Notes: generated by a model from the letters alone, not told the origin. A stretch of DNA of 64,000 nucleotides from an uncultured Clostridia bacterium (GCA_947581825.1 CANPVP010000005.1:1-64000), one strand, 5' to 3'; positions 35,614-44,706 are shown, counted from the first letter of the stretch. Made by a program: numbers and translations.

Positions 35614-35675
35614 AGCAAGTGAAATTATTTACAATCACTTGCTTTTTTGCTATACTTTTATCAAATAAACAGTAA
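35614..35675 (+). repeat. Terminator-promoter repeat R3
   Basis: Hairpin AGCAAGTG with CACTTGC (35614-35643), T-run, TATACTTTTATCAAATAAACAG tail. The promoter reads TTTACA-N17-TATACT. It ends the 284-aa gene and precedes the NUDIX gene. Confidence 0.75.
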
Positions 35676-35715
35676 TGTTCTATTGATATTGAATTTAAAA
35701 TTGAAGGAGTAAAGA

Positions 35716-36141
35716 ATGAGAAAATTAAATTTAATAGTAGTATTTGATACCAAGTTGGAGAAGGTACTTTTTTGTATTAGAGCAAAAGAACCTTATAAAG
35801 GTCTTTATAATTTTGTGGGTGGTAAGGTAGAGAATGATGAAACTAATGATGAAGCAGCATATAGAGAATTATTTGAAGAAACAGGAATATCTAACAAGGA
35901 TATAGTATTAGATCATTTTATGGATTTAAACTATTTTAAATATGAAAATAATATACAAGTTTATTATGGTATTTTAAAACACGAAGTAACTTTAGTAGAA
36001 GAGAAAAATAAGTTAGAATGGGTAACTATAAATGATGAATTATTAGATAATGAAAAATTTGCAGGAAATTATAATATTCCTCATATTATAAGACAAATAA
36101 AAGTATATTTAAAAAATGGTACAGGAATTGACAAATATTAA
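35716..36141 (+). CDS. NUDIX hydrolase, 141 aa
   Basis: Nucleoside-diphosphate-type pyrophosphohydrolase, possibly MutT/8-oxo-dGTP or sugar-nucleotide related. The NUDIX box is intact: GGKVENDETNDEAAYRELFEETGI (about aa 36-59), with REL and EETGI catalytic parts. AAGGAG precedes ATG 35716. The mgtA start lies 10 nt after its stop, so the two share transcription from repeat R3. Confidence 0.9.
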   Translation: MRKLNLIVVFDTKLEKVLFCIRAKEPYKGLYNFVGGKVENDETNDEAAYRELFEETGISNKDIVLDHFMDLNYFKYENNIQVYYGILKHEVTLVEEKNKLEWVTINDELLDNEKFAGNYNIPHIIRQIKVYLKNGTGIDKY

Positions 36142-36151
36142 GAGGTGGATA

Positions 36152-38764
36152 ATGAAAAATACAATTAACGTTAATCAAATTAACAAGAAAATAAAACAAT
36201 ATAGTCAGATGAATAAGAAGCAAATTTTTGAAAAATTGCAAACATCTGAAGAAGGAATTAGTATTGTTGATGTAGATGATAGAATTGAAGAATATGGAAA
36301 AAACATTATAGATATAAATAATAATATAACTTTATTAGATAGATTAAAAGAAGCTTTTATTAATCCATTTAATATTGTACTTATAATTGTGGCAATTGTT
36401 ACTTTTATAACAGATGTTGTTATATCATCAAACAAAGATTATGCAACATTTATTTTGATTACAAGTACGATTTTTATTTCAGCTTTGATTTCTTTTTGCC
36501 AACAAGCGAGTTCAGACAAAGCAGCACAGAAATTAAAAAAAATGATTTCTAATAAAATAGATGGAATAAGAGATGGCAATAGGATAACTATCGATTTTGA
36601 GAATCTAGTACCAGGAGATATTGTTAAATTGTCATCTGGAGATATGATACCAGGAGATATTAGAATTATAGATAACAAAGACTTATTTATTGATCAAGCC
36701 TCTCTTACTGGAGAATCAAATCCAGTAGAAAAATTTGCAGAATTGAAGGAAAAAGATGCAGACTTAACAGATTTATCTAATATAGCATTTATGGGAACAA
36801 ACGTTGTCAGTGGATTAGCAACAGCTGTTATTATTGCAACAGGAAGTAATACATATTTTGGGAGTATGACGAAATCATTATATACTGTAAATGAAAAAAA
36901 TAGTTTTGAAAAAGGTATTGATAATGTAAGTAGATTACTAATAAAGTTTATGGTTATAATGGTTCCAATTATTTTAGTTATAAACTTATTAACTAAAGGA
37001 GAGATATGGGATTCATTAATTTTCGCAATTACAATAGCTGTTGGATTAACACCAGAAATGTTGCCTGTTATAATGACTTCAACGCTTGCTAAAGGGGCAG
37101 TAACAATGTCAAAAAAGAAAACAATTGTAAAAAGACTAAGTGCTATTCAAACATTTGGCGAAATGAATATTTTATGTACAGATAAAACAGGAACTTTAAC
37201 AGAAGATGAAATAGTATTAGAAAAATATATGGATGTTTCTGGTGAAGAAAGTATTAGAATTCTAAAACATGCATTTTTAAATAGCTATTTTCAAACAGGA
37301 TTAAAAAATTTAATAGATGTAGCAATAATTTCAAGAGCAGAAAAAGAAAAACTAAATAGTTTAAAAGAGCAATATATTAGAGAGGATGAAATTCCATTTG
37401 ATTTTACCAGAAGAAGAATGAGTGTGGTATTAAAGGATAATAACGGAAAAAGACAACTTATAACCAAAGGTGCAGTTGATGAAATTATTTCAATTTGTTC
37501 ATATATTGAGCTAGATGGACAAGTAGTAGAACTCACAGAAGAATGGAAAAAGAAAGCATATAGTGTATATGAAAAAAATAATACTGATGGGCTAAGAGTT
37601 TTAGCTATAGCACAAAAAAATGAAATCCACGAAATCGATGTTTTTGGAGTTCAAGATGAAAGTAATATGGTTTTAATAGGCTTTGTAGGATTTTTAGATC
37701 CTCCTAAAAAAAGTGCAAAGCAGGCTATTTTAGCACTTAAAAGACATGGAGTAGATACAATAGTATTAACTGGGGACAGCGAAGGTGTTGCTATTAATGT
37801 TTGTAAAAAAGTTGGAATTTCAACTGAAAAGTGTTTATCTGGAAGAGATATAGATAATATGTCAGATGAGGAGTTAAAAAAAGCTTCAAAAGAATGTAAA
37901 TTATATTCTAAATTAACACCTTTACAAAAACAAAGGATAGTTAGAATATACCAAGAACAAGGTAATACAGTTGGTTATATGGGTGATGGAATAAATGATA
38001 GTCCACCTTTAAAACAAGCTGATGTTGGAATTTCGGTTGATACAGCAGTTGATATTGCAAAAGAAACTGCAGATATAATACTGTTAGAAAAAGATTTGAA
38101 CGTTTTGGAAGAAGGAGTAATCAATGGAAGAAAGACATTTACAAATATACTAAAATATATAAAAATGGCTACAAGTGGAAATTTTGGAAATATGCTATCA
38201 GTAGTAATAGCAAGTGTATTTTTACCTTTTTTACCAATGTTACCAATTCATATTTTAATGCAAAATTTACTAAATGATTTTGCACAAATAGGAATGCCAT
38301 TTGATAATGTAGATAAAGAATATTTAGAAAAACCAAAGAAATGGAATACAGAAGAAATTAAAAGTTATATGTTTGCATTTGGAATTATTAGTACAATTTT
38401 AGATGTATTATGTTTTATTGTATTGTGGTATGTTATGAAATTTAATACAATTGAAAAGGCAGTTTTATTCCAAACAGGTTGGTTTGCATTTGGAATAATA
38501 TCACAAACATTGATTATTCATATGATAAGAACATCAAAAATACCATTTGTCACAAGTAAATCATCAAAACAATTATTGATTTCAACGTTTGTCGTATCAA
38601 TGATAACATTAATAATTTCTTTTACAGATATTGCTACAATATTTGACTTAAAAAGACTACCAATACAATTTGGTTTTGTTATAATTGCATTGGTGCTAAC
38701 TTATGCTATAATTATACAATTATACAAAAAAGTATATTTAAAAATAAATAAAGAATGGTTATAA
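36152..38764 (+). CDS. mgtA: MgtA-type magnesium-translocating P-type ATPase, 870 aa
   Basis: P-type ATPase that imports Mg2+. Actuator TGESNPVE (about aa 189), phosphorylation motif DKTGTLTEDE (about 345), nucleotide-binding KGAVDEI, and hinge GDGINDSPPLKQADVG (about 616) are all present, with ten predicted membrane helices. The C-terminal NDFAQIGMPFDNVD is typical of MgtA/MgtB. The start is ATG 36152 after GAGGTGG; the ATG at 36116 lies inside the NUDIX gene. It is flanked by MITE M2 downstream. Confidence 0.92.
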   Translation: MKNTINVNQINKKIKQYSQMNKKQIFEKLQTSEEGISIVDVDDRIEEYGKNIIDINNNITLLDRLKEAFINPFNIVLIIVAIVTFITDVVISSNKDYATFILITSTIFISALISFCQQASSDKAAQKLKKMISNKIDGIRDGNRITIDFENLVPGDIVKLSSGDMIPGDIRIIDNKDLFIDQASLTGESNPVEKFAELKEKDADLTDLSNIAFMGTNVVSGLATAVIIATGSNTYFGSMTKSLYTVNEKNSFEKGIDNVSRLLIKFMVIMVPIILVINLLTKGEIWDSLIFAITIAVGLTPEMLPVIMTSTLAKGAVTMSKKKTIVKRLSAIQTFGEMNILCTDKTGTLTEDEIVLEKYMDVSGEESIRILKHAFLNSYFQTGLKNLIDVAIISRAEKEKLNSLKEQYIREDEIPFDFTRRRMSVVLKDNNGKRQLITKGAVDEIISICSYIELDGQVVELTEEWKKKAYSVYEKNNTDGLRVLAIAQKNEIHEIDVFGVQDESNMVLIGFVGFLDPPKKSAKQAILALKRHGVDTIVLTGDSEGVAINVCKKVGISTEKCLSGRDIDNMSDEELKKASKECKLYSKLTPLQKQRIVRIYQEQGNTVGYMGDGINDSPPLKQADVGISVDTAVDIAKETADIILLEKDLNVLEEGVINGRKTFTNILKYIKMATSGNFGNMLSVVIASVFLPFLPMLPIHILMQNLLNDFAQIGMPFDNVDKEYLEKPKKWNTEEIKSYMFAFGIISTILDVLCFIVLWYVMKFNTIEKAVLFQTGWFAFGIISQTLIIHMIRTSKIPFVTSKSSKQLLISTFVVSMITLIISFTDIATIFDLKRLPIQFGFVIIALVLTYAIIIQLYKKVYLKINKEWL

Positions 38765-38780
38765 GATTATAAATATTAAG

Positions 38781-39000
38781 AAAAAATTACAAGTTATCTG
38801 AGTAATTCTTTTTATAAGTAGAGTAGCGCGAGGTGATTTTGAATTCAATTTTCGAGCAAGTTACGGGTGGGGACCGACAAGCTTAGAGTATGTTTAGAAA
38901 ATTTTCGTAAGAAAAATTTTAAATACATACTCTGCGCAGTTGGGGCGTTGCGATGAAAATTGAAACAAAATCATAGGGAGCGACTTTAACTTAATAAAAC
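38781..39000 (-). repeat. Palindromic MITE-like repeat, copy M2 (inverted)
   Basis: Full-length copy in the opposite orientation to M1, with near-identical ends and central AAAATTTTCG...AAAATTTT hairpin. M1 and M2 bracket the maa-mgtA segment as inverted repeats. Confidence 0.7.
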
Positions 39001-39025
39001 ACTTAAGAAAATCACAATTTATAAA

Positions 39026-39090
39026 AGCAAGTGGTTATTTACAAGCACTTGCTTTTTTGCTATACTTTAAGCAAATGAATAGTAATAATA
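39026..39090 (+). repeat. Terminator-promoter repeat R4
   Basis: Hairpin AGCAAGTG (39026-39033) with CACTTGCT (39046-39053), TTTTTT, then GCTATACTTTAAGCAAATGA. Contains the TTTACA-N17-TATACT promoter. Confidence 0.75.
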
Positions 39091-39243
39091 TTACATTAAA
39101 ATAATATCAAAAAAGTAATATAGTAGAAATTATTTGTATTATTATGAGTAAAAAAAGGAAGGTTTATAAAATGTGGGATCATTTAATAAAACAAAAAATG
39201 AGATACCAAAAGGTCATGGTATCAATAGAAAGGAGGTATTTTT

Positions 39244-39783
39244 TTGAACAAAATTAAAGATTTGTTTATTTCAGTAACATCTTTTTGGATTTTTTTTGAA
39301 ATATTAAACATAATAGATAGAATATGGTTTAAAAATGCCAAAAATAATATGCCCAAAGGAATTATTAAACAGATATTTCCATCAACAAGATATCATCGTA
39401 GTAGTATATATGCAAAAGTATTAGTTGAAACAGAAAATGGAACAATAACAGCACATTGTCATGGTTGGTTTCCAAGAATTGGAGAAAAAGTAATTCTTAA
39501 GATAAATCCTTTATTACCGATATCTATTAAACATACGGATAAATATTATTCATGTTTTTCTGAAGAAAGATATTTAAAAGATTCAATGTTAAAATTATTC
39601 TTAATTCCAAGTAGATGTATAATGGCATTTTTATGGTCAGGATTTTTTTTATGGAGGTTAAATCCAAACTTATTTAGAAATATTTTCTTAAATTCAAGTA
39701 GAGTACTAATAAATTTTTCTTGGATAGCATTTTCATTACTATGGTTAGTAATTATTTTGATTAAAAGGAATAAGAAAAAATAG
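39244..39783 (+). CDS. Membrane protein of unknown function, 179 aa
   Basis: Unrecognised. One N-terminal helix (LFISVTSFWIFFEILNIIDRI), an 80-residue soluble part with VLVETENGTITAHCHGWFPRIGEKVILKINP, which resembles a small beta-barrel, and two C-terminal helices (aa about 120-175). The start is TTG 39244, 7 nt after AAGGAGG. It is a single gene between two MITE copies, transcribed from repeat R4. No function is proposed. Confidence 0.65.
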   Translation: MNKIKDLFISVTSFWIFFEILNIIDRIWFKNAKNNMPKGIIKQIFPSTRYHRSSIYAKVLVETENGTITAHCHGWFPRIGEKVILKINPLLPISIKHTDKYYSCFSEERYLKDSMLKLFLIPSRCIMAFLWSGFFLWRLNPNLFRNIFLNSSRVLINFSWIAFSLLWLVIILIKRNKKK

Positions 39784-39811
39784 CTTTATTAAAACTATAC
39801 ATATTTTTTAA

Positions 39812-39995
39812 TGTTTCATTAAGTTAAAGTCGCGCGAAGTGATTCTGTTTCAATTTTCATTGCAACGCCCCAACTGCGCAGAGTATGTATTTAAAATTTT
39901 TCTTACGAAAATTTTCTAAACAAACTCTAAGCTTGTCGGTCCCCACCCGTAACTTGCTTGAAAATTGAAATCCAAATCACCTCGCGCTATCATTA
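39812..39995 (+). repeat. Palindromic MITE-like repeat, copy M3
   Basis: Same orientation as M1; shares GCAACGCCCCAACTGCGCAG, the central hairpin, AAGCTTGTCGGT and the CACCTCGCGCTA right end. The distal part after CGCGCTA differs from M1, so M3 is slightly shorter. Confidence 0.7.
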
Positions 39996-40076
39996 GGCAA
40001 GTAATTTTATAAAATGATTATTTCAAAAGATTACTAATATTAAAAATTGGTAATCTTTTATTTTTTTATAAAAATA

Positions 40077-40124
40077 TTGACAAACTGTTACAACTGTTAT
40101 ACTATAAATATAACAGCTGTAACA
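40077..40124 (+). promoter_or_regulatory. Promoter and operator of the GntR/YtrA-ABC operon
   Basis: TTGACA (40077-40082), 17-nt spacer, TACTAT (40100-40105). A long inverted repeat covers the -10 box: TGTTACAACTGTTATA (40086-40101) against TATAACAGCTGTAACA (40109-40124), 16-nt arms with one mismatch and a 7-nt gap. This is the form expected for autoregulation by the GntR protein encoded first. Confidence 0.8.
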
Positions 40125-40141
40125 AAAAAGGAGAAATGATT

Positions 40142-40519
40142 ATGGATATTATTATTAGCAATAGTAGTAATCAACCTATATTTGAGCAAATTAAACAAGC
40201 TATAAAAAAAGCAATAGCAACAAATGAATTGAAAGAAAATGAATTGCTACCATCAATTAGAAATTTAGCACAAGATTTGCGAATTAGTGTTATGACAGTA
40301 AAAAGAGCTTATGATGAACTAGAGCAAGAAGGATTTATCAAGACAATTCATGGAAAAGGAAGTTTAGTTATATCAAAAAATATTGAATTATTACGAGAAG
40401 AACAGATGAAGGAGATTGAAAAATATATTGATAAAATTGTTTTAATATCGAAAACATCTAATATAAGTAAAGAAGAAATTTTAGAAACCTTTGAATATTT
40501 ATTTGGGGAGGAGAAATAA
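40142..40519 (+). CDS. GntR-family regulator, YtrA subfamily, 125 aa
   Basis: Repressor with a winged HTH (about aa 8-75): PIFEQIKQAIKKAIATNELK...LLPSIRNLAQDLRISVMTVKRAYDELEQEGFIKTIHGKGSLV. The C-terminal part is only a short helix pair, as in YtrA proteins, which control ABC exporters in response to cell-wall antibiotics. It overlaps nothing but abuts the ATPase start (stop 40519, ATG 40520). The start is ATG 40142 after AAGGAG. The inverted repeat upstream is its probable binding site. Confidence 0.9.
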   Translation: MDIIISNSSNQPIFEQIKQAIKKAIATNELKENELLPSIRNLAQDLRISVMTVKRAYDELEQEGFIKTIHGKGSLVISKNIELLREEQMKEIEKYIDKIVLISKTSNISKEEILETFEYLFGEEK

Positions 40520-41377
40520 ATGGAAAATATATTAGAAGTTAATAATCTATGCAAAAAATATAAAGGATTTGAATTGCAAAATGTTAATATTACATTACCT
40601 AAAGGGATGATTATGGGCTTTATTGGCGAAAATGGAGCAGGAAAGACAACTACGATTAAGGCAATTTTAGACCTTATTAGAGATTACACAGGCAAAATAA
40701 AATTATTTGGACTTGACAATAGGGAGGATAACAAAAAAATTAAAGAAAATATTGGTGCTGTCCTAGATGATATGTTTTTTCCAGAAATTCTTACACCAAA
40801 TGATATAAATAACATTATGAAAGATATTTATAAAAATTGGGATTCAAAGTTATATTTTAAATATTTAACTGATTTTTCATTACCAAACAATAAAGCAATA
40901 AAAACATTGTCTAAAGGAATGAGAAAAAAATTAGAAATAGCAACAGCAATTTCACATCATCCACAATTATTAATTCTTGATGAGCCAACATCAGGACTTG
41001 ATCCAGTAGCAAGAAACGAAGTAATAGATCTTTTTCAAAGTTTTATTCAAAATGAAGAATGTTCTATTTTCTTATCAAGTCATATTACAACAGATTTAGA
41101 ACATATTGCAGATTATATTACCTTTATAAATAATGGAAATATTATACTATCAAAAACTAGAGAAGAATTACTAGAAGATTATGGTATTGTTAAATGTTCA
41201 AAAGAAGAATTTGAAAAGATAGATGAAAAAGATTTTATTCAATATAAGAAAAGTAAATATGAATATGAAATTTTAATTGAAAACAGAAAAGTTTTTAATA
41301 AAAAATATGATATTGATACAATAGATAAAATAACACTTGAGGAACTTATGGTATTAATGATTAAGGGGGAAAAGTAA
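40520..41377 (+). CDS. ABC transporter ATP-binding protein, 285 aa
   Basis: Walker A GENGAGKTTTIK (about aa 35-46), signature LSKGMRKKLEIA (about 133-144), Walker B LLILDEPTSGLDP (about 152-164) and switch histidine SSHITTD. The glycine of LSGGM is replaced by lysine in the second position (LSKGM), common in this exporter group. The C-terminal 70 residues are a regulatory tail. It is translationally coupled to the GntR gene and to the permease (TAATG overlap). Probably peptide or antibiotic efflux. Confidence 0.92.
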   Translation: MENILEVNNLCKKYKGFELQNVNITLPKGMIMGFIGENGAGKTTTIKAILDLIRDYTGKIKLFGLDNREDNKKIKENIGAVLDDMFFPEILTPNDINNIMKDIYKNWDSKLYFKYLTDFSLPNNKAIKTLSKGMRKKLEIATAISHHPQLLILDEPTSGLDPVARNEVIDLFQSFIQNEECSIFLSSHITTDLEHIADYITFINNGNIILSKTREELLEDYGIVKCSKEEFEKIDEKDFIQYKKSKYEYEILIENRKVFNKKYDIDTIDKITLEELMVLMIKGEK

Positions 41378-42009
41378 TGTTAGGTTTTATAAAAAAAGAT
41401 TTATTAATGATAAAAAGTAATATTAAAATTCTTGCAATTTTATTACTTATATATATAGTTATGGCTTTTCAAGGTCAAATGGATTTATCTTTTTTATTGC
41501 CATTTATGAGCGTAATGATTATGATGTCAACATTTAGTTATGATACTTTTAACAAATGGGATGCTTATGCAATAACATTGCCAAATGGTAGAAAAAATAG
41601 TGTAAGGGGGAAGTATATTGCGACAATAATACTTATAATTGTAACAACTATAATTATAACGGCATTATCCTTTACGATTTTTTATGCTAAAACAAAAATA
41701 ATAGATTTTGAAAACATTATAGGCACAATATTAGGTTCTCTTTTTGCTACAATTTTATTACAATCATTTATGTATCCAGCAATGTATAAATTCGGTCCAG
41801 AAAAAGCAAGAATAGGAATATTTGTAGTAGTATTTGGTGTTGCAATTATAGGTGGATTTGTTACTAAATATGTTGATTTGTCACCAATGATAAAAATGTT
41901 AGATTCTATAGGTACATATTGGATGATAGTATTTCCAGTAACTATGATTTTAATGTTATATATATCATATAAAGTATCACAAAGAATTTATTTTAAAAAA
42001 GAAATTTAA
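41377..42009 (+). CDS. ABC-2 type permease, 210 aa
   Basis: Six predicted membrane helices and no other domain; the N-terminus MLGFIKKDLLMIKSNIKI is typical of ABC-2 permeases paired with YtrA-type regulators. The DTFNKWDAYAITLPNGRKNSVRGKY loop after helix 2 is the family signature. It overlaps the ATPase stop by one base (TAATG). Together with the ATPase it forms a half-size exporter. Confidence 0.88.
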   Translation: MLGFIKKDLLMIKSNIKILAILLLIYIVMAFQGQMDLSFLLPFMSVMIMMSTFSYDTFNKWDAYAITLPNGRKNSVRGKYIATIILIIVTTIIITALSFTIFYAKTKIIDFENIIGTILGSLFATILLQSFMYPAMYKFGPEKARIGIFVVVFGVAIIGGFVTKYVDLSPMIKMLDSIGTYWMIVFPVTMILMLYISYKVSQRIYFKKEI

Positions 42010-42059
42010 AATTGTTATAATCATACTTATGTAGGTTTATATATATTAAAATGGAAGAA

Positions 42060-42117
42060 TTTAAATCAAAATCACCATCGTGCTAATCTACTTATTAAAA
42101 AAATACTAAGACAAATT
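42060..42117 (+). repeat. Partial MITE copy (right end)
   Basis: AAATCAAAATCACCATCGTG and CTAATCTACTTATTAAAAAA correspond to the right end of M1 with small changes. Confidence 0.5.
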
Positions 42118-42122
42118 ATGAG

Positions 42123-42185
42123 AGCAAGTGTTTATTTACAAGCACTTGCTTTTTTGCTATACTTTAATCAAATAAATAGTAAATT
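42123..42185 (+). repeat. Terminator-promoter repeat R5
   Basis: AGCAAGTG with CACTTGCT (42123-42150), TTTTTT, GCTATACTTTAATCAAATAA tail; TTTACA-N17-TATACT inside. It ends the ABC operon and starts the 42229 pair. Confidence 0.75.
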
Positions 42186-42228
42186 TGTTAAATTTGTAGT
42201 ATACTATAATTTAAGGAGAGTGATAGAA

Positions 42229-42504
42229 ATGATGCATACATTATGCAAATATGCAGATGAAACAGAATTGGTTATATCAGATATCATTACAAGAGATAAT
42301 GGAGAAGAGGTAATAAGAGTTGTATTTGAAAGACCAACAGAACATGGATTTGATACATTAATATTTGAGTTACCAAGTTATAAAATTATAGAAAAAGATG
42401 GACAATACACACAAGAAGAAATAGAACTATTTAAAAAGGTAGTAGAACAAGGAGCAGCACATTTTTTTGAAATTGCAAGAGAAGGAGGACTTGAAAGTGC
42501 CTAA
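42229..42504 (+). CDS. Small protein, likely DUF4160 partner, 91 aa
   Basis: Unassigned small acidic protein: MMHTLCKYADETELVISDIIT, then VFERPTEHGFDTLIFELPSYKI. It resembles small DUF2442-type partners that are encoded next to DUF4160 proteins, but the match is not certain. The start is ATG 42229 after AAGGAGA; a longer frame to 42118 would start inside repeat R5. It overlaps the DUF4160 start codon at 42497, so translation is coupled. The pair may be a toxin-antitoxin-like module. Confidence 0.55.
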   Translation: MMHTLCKYADETELVISDIITRDNGEEVIRVVFERPTEHGFDTLIFELPSYKIIEKDGQYTQEEIELFKKVVEQGAAHFFEIAREGGLESA

Positions 42505-42776
42505 TATATTTGAAACAATGCGGATATAGTGTGTATTTTTGGTCAAATGAAAAAAATGAACCAATTCATATACATATATCAAAAGGAAAACCAACAGGAA
42601 ATTCAACAAAGATATGGCTTACAAAAGGTGGAGGAAGTATAATTGCTAATAATAAAAGCAATATACCTATAAATGATTTGAAGAAAATACAAAAGATTAT
42701 AAATGATAATTATTTCCTTATTTTGGACAAATGGAAGAATTACTTTGAAGGGCAAGATATTAAATTCTATTGTTAA
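42497..42776 (+). pseudogene. DUF4160 protein with frameshift near its start
   Basis: GTG 42497, 8 nt after AAGGAGG, reads MPNIFET as DUF4160 proteins do, then meets a stop; shifting by one base at about 42518 gives CGYSVYFWSNEKNEPIHIHI and the rest of a full DUF4160 domain (KIWLTKGGGS, WKNYFEGQ). The expected ETNGY junction could be restored by changing AACAATGCGG to AACAAATGG. Either a one-base mutation, a sequencing error or a programmed shift. Without the shift, only a TTG at 42510 could start it. Confidence 0.65.
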
Positions 42777-42805
42777 TCTTATTGAAGTATATAGTAATTC
42801 CCTTA

Positions 42806-42894
42806 AGTGTTTCATTAAGTTAAAGTAGCTCTCTGTAATTTTGTTTCAATTTTCATCGCAACGTCCCAACTGCGCAGAGTATGTATTTAGTTTT
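42806..42894 (+). repeat. Partial MITE copy (left half)
   Basis: Same left end as M1 through CAACTGCGCAGAGTATGTAT, then cut off and joined directly to repeat R6. Confidence 0.65.
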
Positions 42895-42899
42895 ATGTG

Positions 42900-42960
42900 G
42901 CAAGTGTTTATTTACAAGCACTTGCTTTTTGGCTATACTTTAAGCAAATAAAGAGTAAGT
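42900..42960 (+). repeat. Terminator-promoter repeat R6
   Basis: GCAAGTG with CACTTGC (42900-42925), T-run, GGCTATACTTTAAGCAAATA. TTTACA-N17-TATACT is kept. It precedes the ECF sigma gene. Confidence 0.75.
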
Positions 42961-42968
42961 GGCAAAGG

Positions 42969-42990
42969 AGAGTTTTTCTCCTTTTTTTCA
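42969..42990 (+). terminator. Short terminator before ECF sigma gene
   Basis: AAAGGAGAGTTTTTCTCCTTTTTTTC at about 42965-42990: an AAAGGAG/CTCCTTT stem with seven T. It would stop transcripts started in R6 about 90 nt before the sigma gene. Confidence 0.6.
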
Positions 42991-43079
42991 TAAATTTTTA
43001 TAAAAGTGTTACTTTTTTAGAAATTTTATCAATATAAAGATGTAAGGTATCTTAAAATAAAAAGGAGTTTAGATCTAAA

Positions 43080-43619
43080 TTGAACGAGAATAACAAGATA
43101 AAGCATTATATAAAAGATAATGAACTTGATTTAGAAAAAATAATAAATGAGTATTCATCGTATACTGCTACTATTGTAAATAATATGGCAAATGCTAGGC
43201 TGAATAATGAAGATAAAGAAGAAATAATTTCGGAGGTATTTTTTATATTATGGAAAAATAAAGACAAATTAGATTATAATAAAAAAATGAGTTCATATAT
43301 AGCAGGAATTGCAAGAAATGTAGTTAAAGAATATTTAAGAAAAAAACAAATCCATTTTGATATTTCTGATTATGAGAATAGTTTGTACAGTTATGATAGT
43401 GTAGAATTTCTAAATGACAATATAGAAGAAATAAAAAAAATTGAGAAAAAGCTAGAAACAATAAAAGAAATAGATAAAAAAGTATTTACTGATTTTTATT
43501 ATTCTTCTAAATCAATTAAAGATATAGCTAAAGAACAAAAAATTTCTGAATTTAGTGTAAAGCAAAGATTATATAGAATTAGAAATAAAATAAAGAAAGA
43601 GGTAAAATACTATGAATAA
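43080..43619 (+). CDS. ECF-type sigma-70 family factor, 179 aa
   Basis: Region 2 reads YTATIVNNMANARLNNEDKEEIISEVFFILWKNKDKLDYNKKMSSYIAGIARNVVKEYLRKK (about aa 22-82). Region 4 reads DFYYSSKSIKDIAKEQKISEFSVKQRLYRIRNKIKKE (about 140-176). The start is TTG 43080 after AAAGGAG. It overlaps the following anti-sigma-type gene by 8 nt, the standard partner arrangement. Confidence 0.88.
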   Translation: MNENNKIKHYIKDNELDLEKIINEYSSYTATIVNNMANARLNNEDKEEIISEVFFILWKNKDKLDYNKKMSSYIAGIARNVVKEYLRKKQIHFDISDYENSLYSYDSVEFLNDNIEEIKKIEKKLETIKEIDKKVFTDFYYSSKSIKDIAKEQKISEFSVKQRLYRIRNKIKKEVKYYE

Positions 43620-44679
43620 TGATAAAATTTTAGAAAAAGTAAAATTGAAAATAGCTATATCTAAAGTAGTAAAAGAGGAGGATATAGCAATGAATAGAAG
43701 TAAATTAAATGTTGGAAAAGGAATAGGAATAGCAGCTTGCATTGCTCTTTCAATGACAGGAGTTGTATTTGCTAAAACACAAATAATTAAAAAATTTGGA
43801 GAGAACATTAGTGATGGAATTCAAACAGCTATTGATAATGGTTATTATAGCGATGTAAATACAGAATATAAAGAAGCAAATGGAATTAGTACAAGTATAG
43901 AATCATTCTTAATAGATGATAATAATTTTGATATGAATATAAATATAAAATTTGATGATAGTTATAATTTAAACGATATGTTATCTAATAATGGAAGAAT
44001 AGACATAATGGATTTGAAAGTAGTAAATGAAAATAATGATAAAGTTTTTGCAACAAAGGAACTTGAATCTGAAGAAATGACATCATTATATAAAACAAAA
44101 CAAGAGGCAAGAGAAAATTATGATAGTTATAAGGGAGCATATAGTGAAAATATTCAAAAAATAAATGATAATGAAATAAAATTTTGCCTAACTGCAACAG
44201 GAAATCCAGTAGAATTTCCTATATCTCAAAAGTTGAAAGTAACATTTAACAAGATAAGAAATATATATTGGGAAAATGGAGAGGAAAAGTGTAGAATCTA
44301 TAAAGGCGCGTGGAATTATGAAATAGATGTACCTATCGAAATGGCACAATCTAATATAGTTCGATATAAATTAGTTTCTATTAGTGATGAGAATTATAAA
44401 TTTGATGGAGCAACACTTTCAAATACTGCATTCAAAATCTATTTAAGTAATTGTAATGGAATTGGATGGAATGAGAATGAGTGTGTCGAAACATCAGATG
44501 GAACTAAATATTATCCAGCACGAAGCTCAGATGGAGATGGAGAAATAAGTGTTAAAGAAGATGGAATTGTAAGATATTATAATACATTTAATTTAACAAA
44601 GTATGACGCAACAGATACATTAAAAGTGCATTTATTTAAGAAAAATGGTGATGAGGTAGTGGTTAAATTAAAAAAGTAA
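43612..44679 (+). CDS. DUF4179-type membrane protein, probable anti-sigma factor, 355 aa
   Basis: A short cytoplasmic N-terminus (about 40 residues), one membrane helix (GIGIAACIALSMTGVVFAK, about aa 43-62) and a large extracellular domain of the DUF4179 kind (IISDGIQTAIDNGYYSDVNTEYKEANGISTSI...). Such proteins hold an ECF sigma factor inside and sense a signal outside. It overlaps the sigma gene by 8 nt. The extracellular signal is unknown. Confidence 0.82.
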   Translation: MNNDKILEKVKLKIAISKVVKEEDIAMNRSKLNVGKGIGIAACIALSMTGVVFAKTQIIKKFGENISDGIQTAIDNGYYSDVNTEYKEANGISTSIESFLIDDNNFDMNINIKFDDSYNLNDMLSNNGRIDIMDLKVVNENNDKVFATKELESEEMTSLYKTKQEARENYDSYKGAYSENIQKINDNEIKFCLTATGNPVEFPISQKLKVTFNKIRNIYWENGEEKCRIYKGAWNYEIDVPIEMAQSNIVRYKLVSISDENYKFDGATLSNTAFKIYLSNCNGIGWNENECVETSDGTKYYPARSSDGDGEISVKEDGIVRYYNTFNLTKYDATDTLKVHLFKKNGDEVVVKLKK

Positions 44680-44706
44680 AATAGAGTAATAATTTACATT
44701 TATTCT

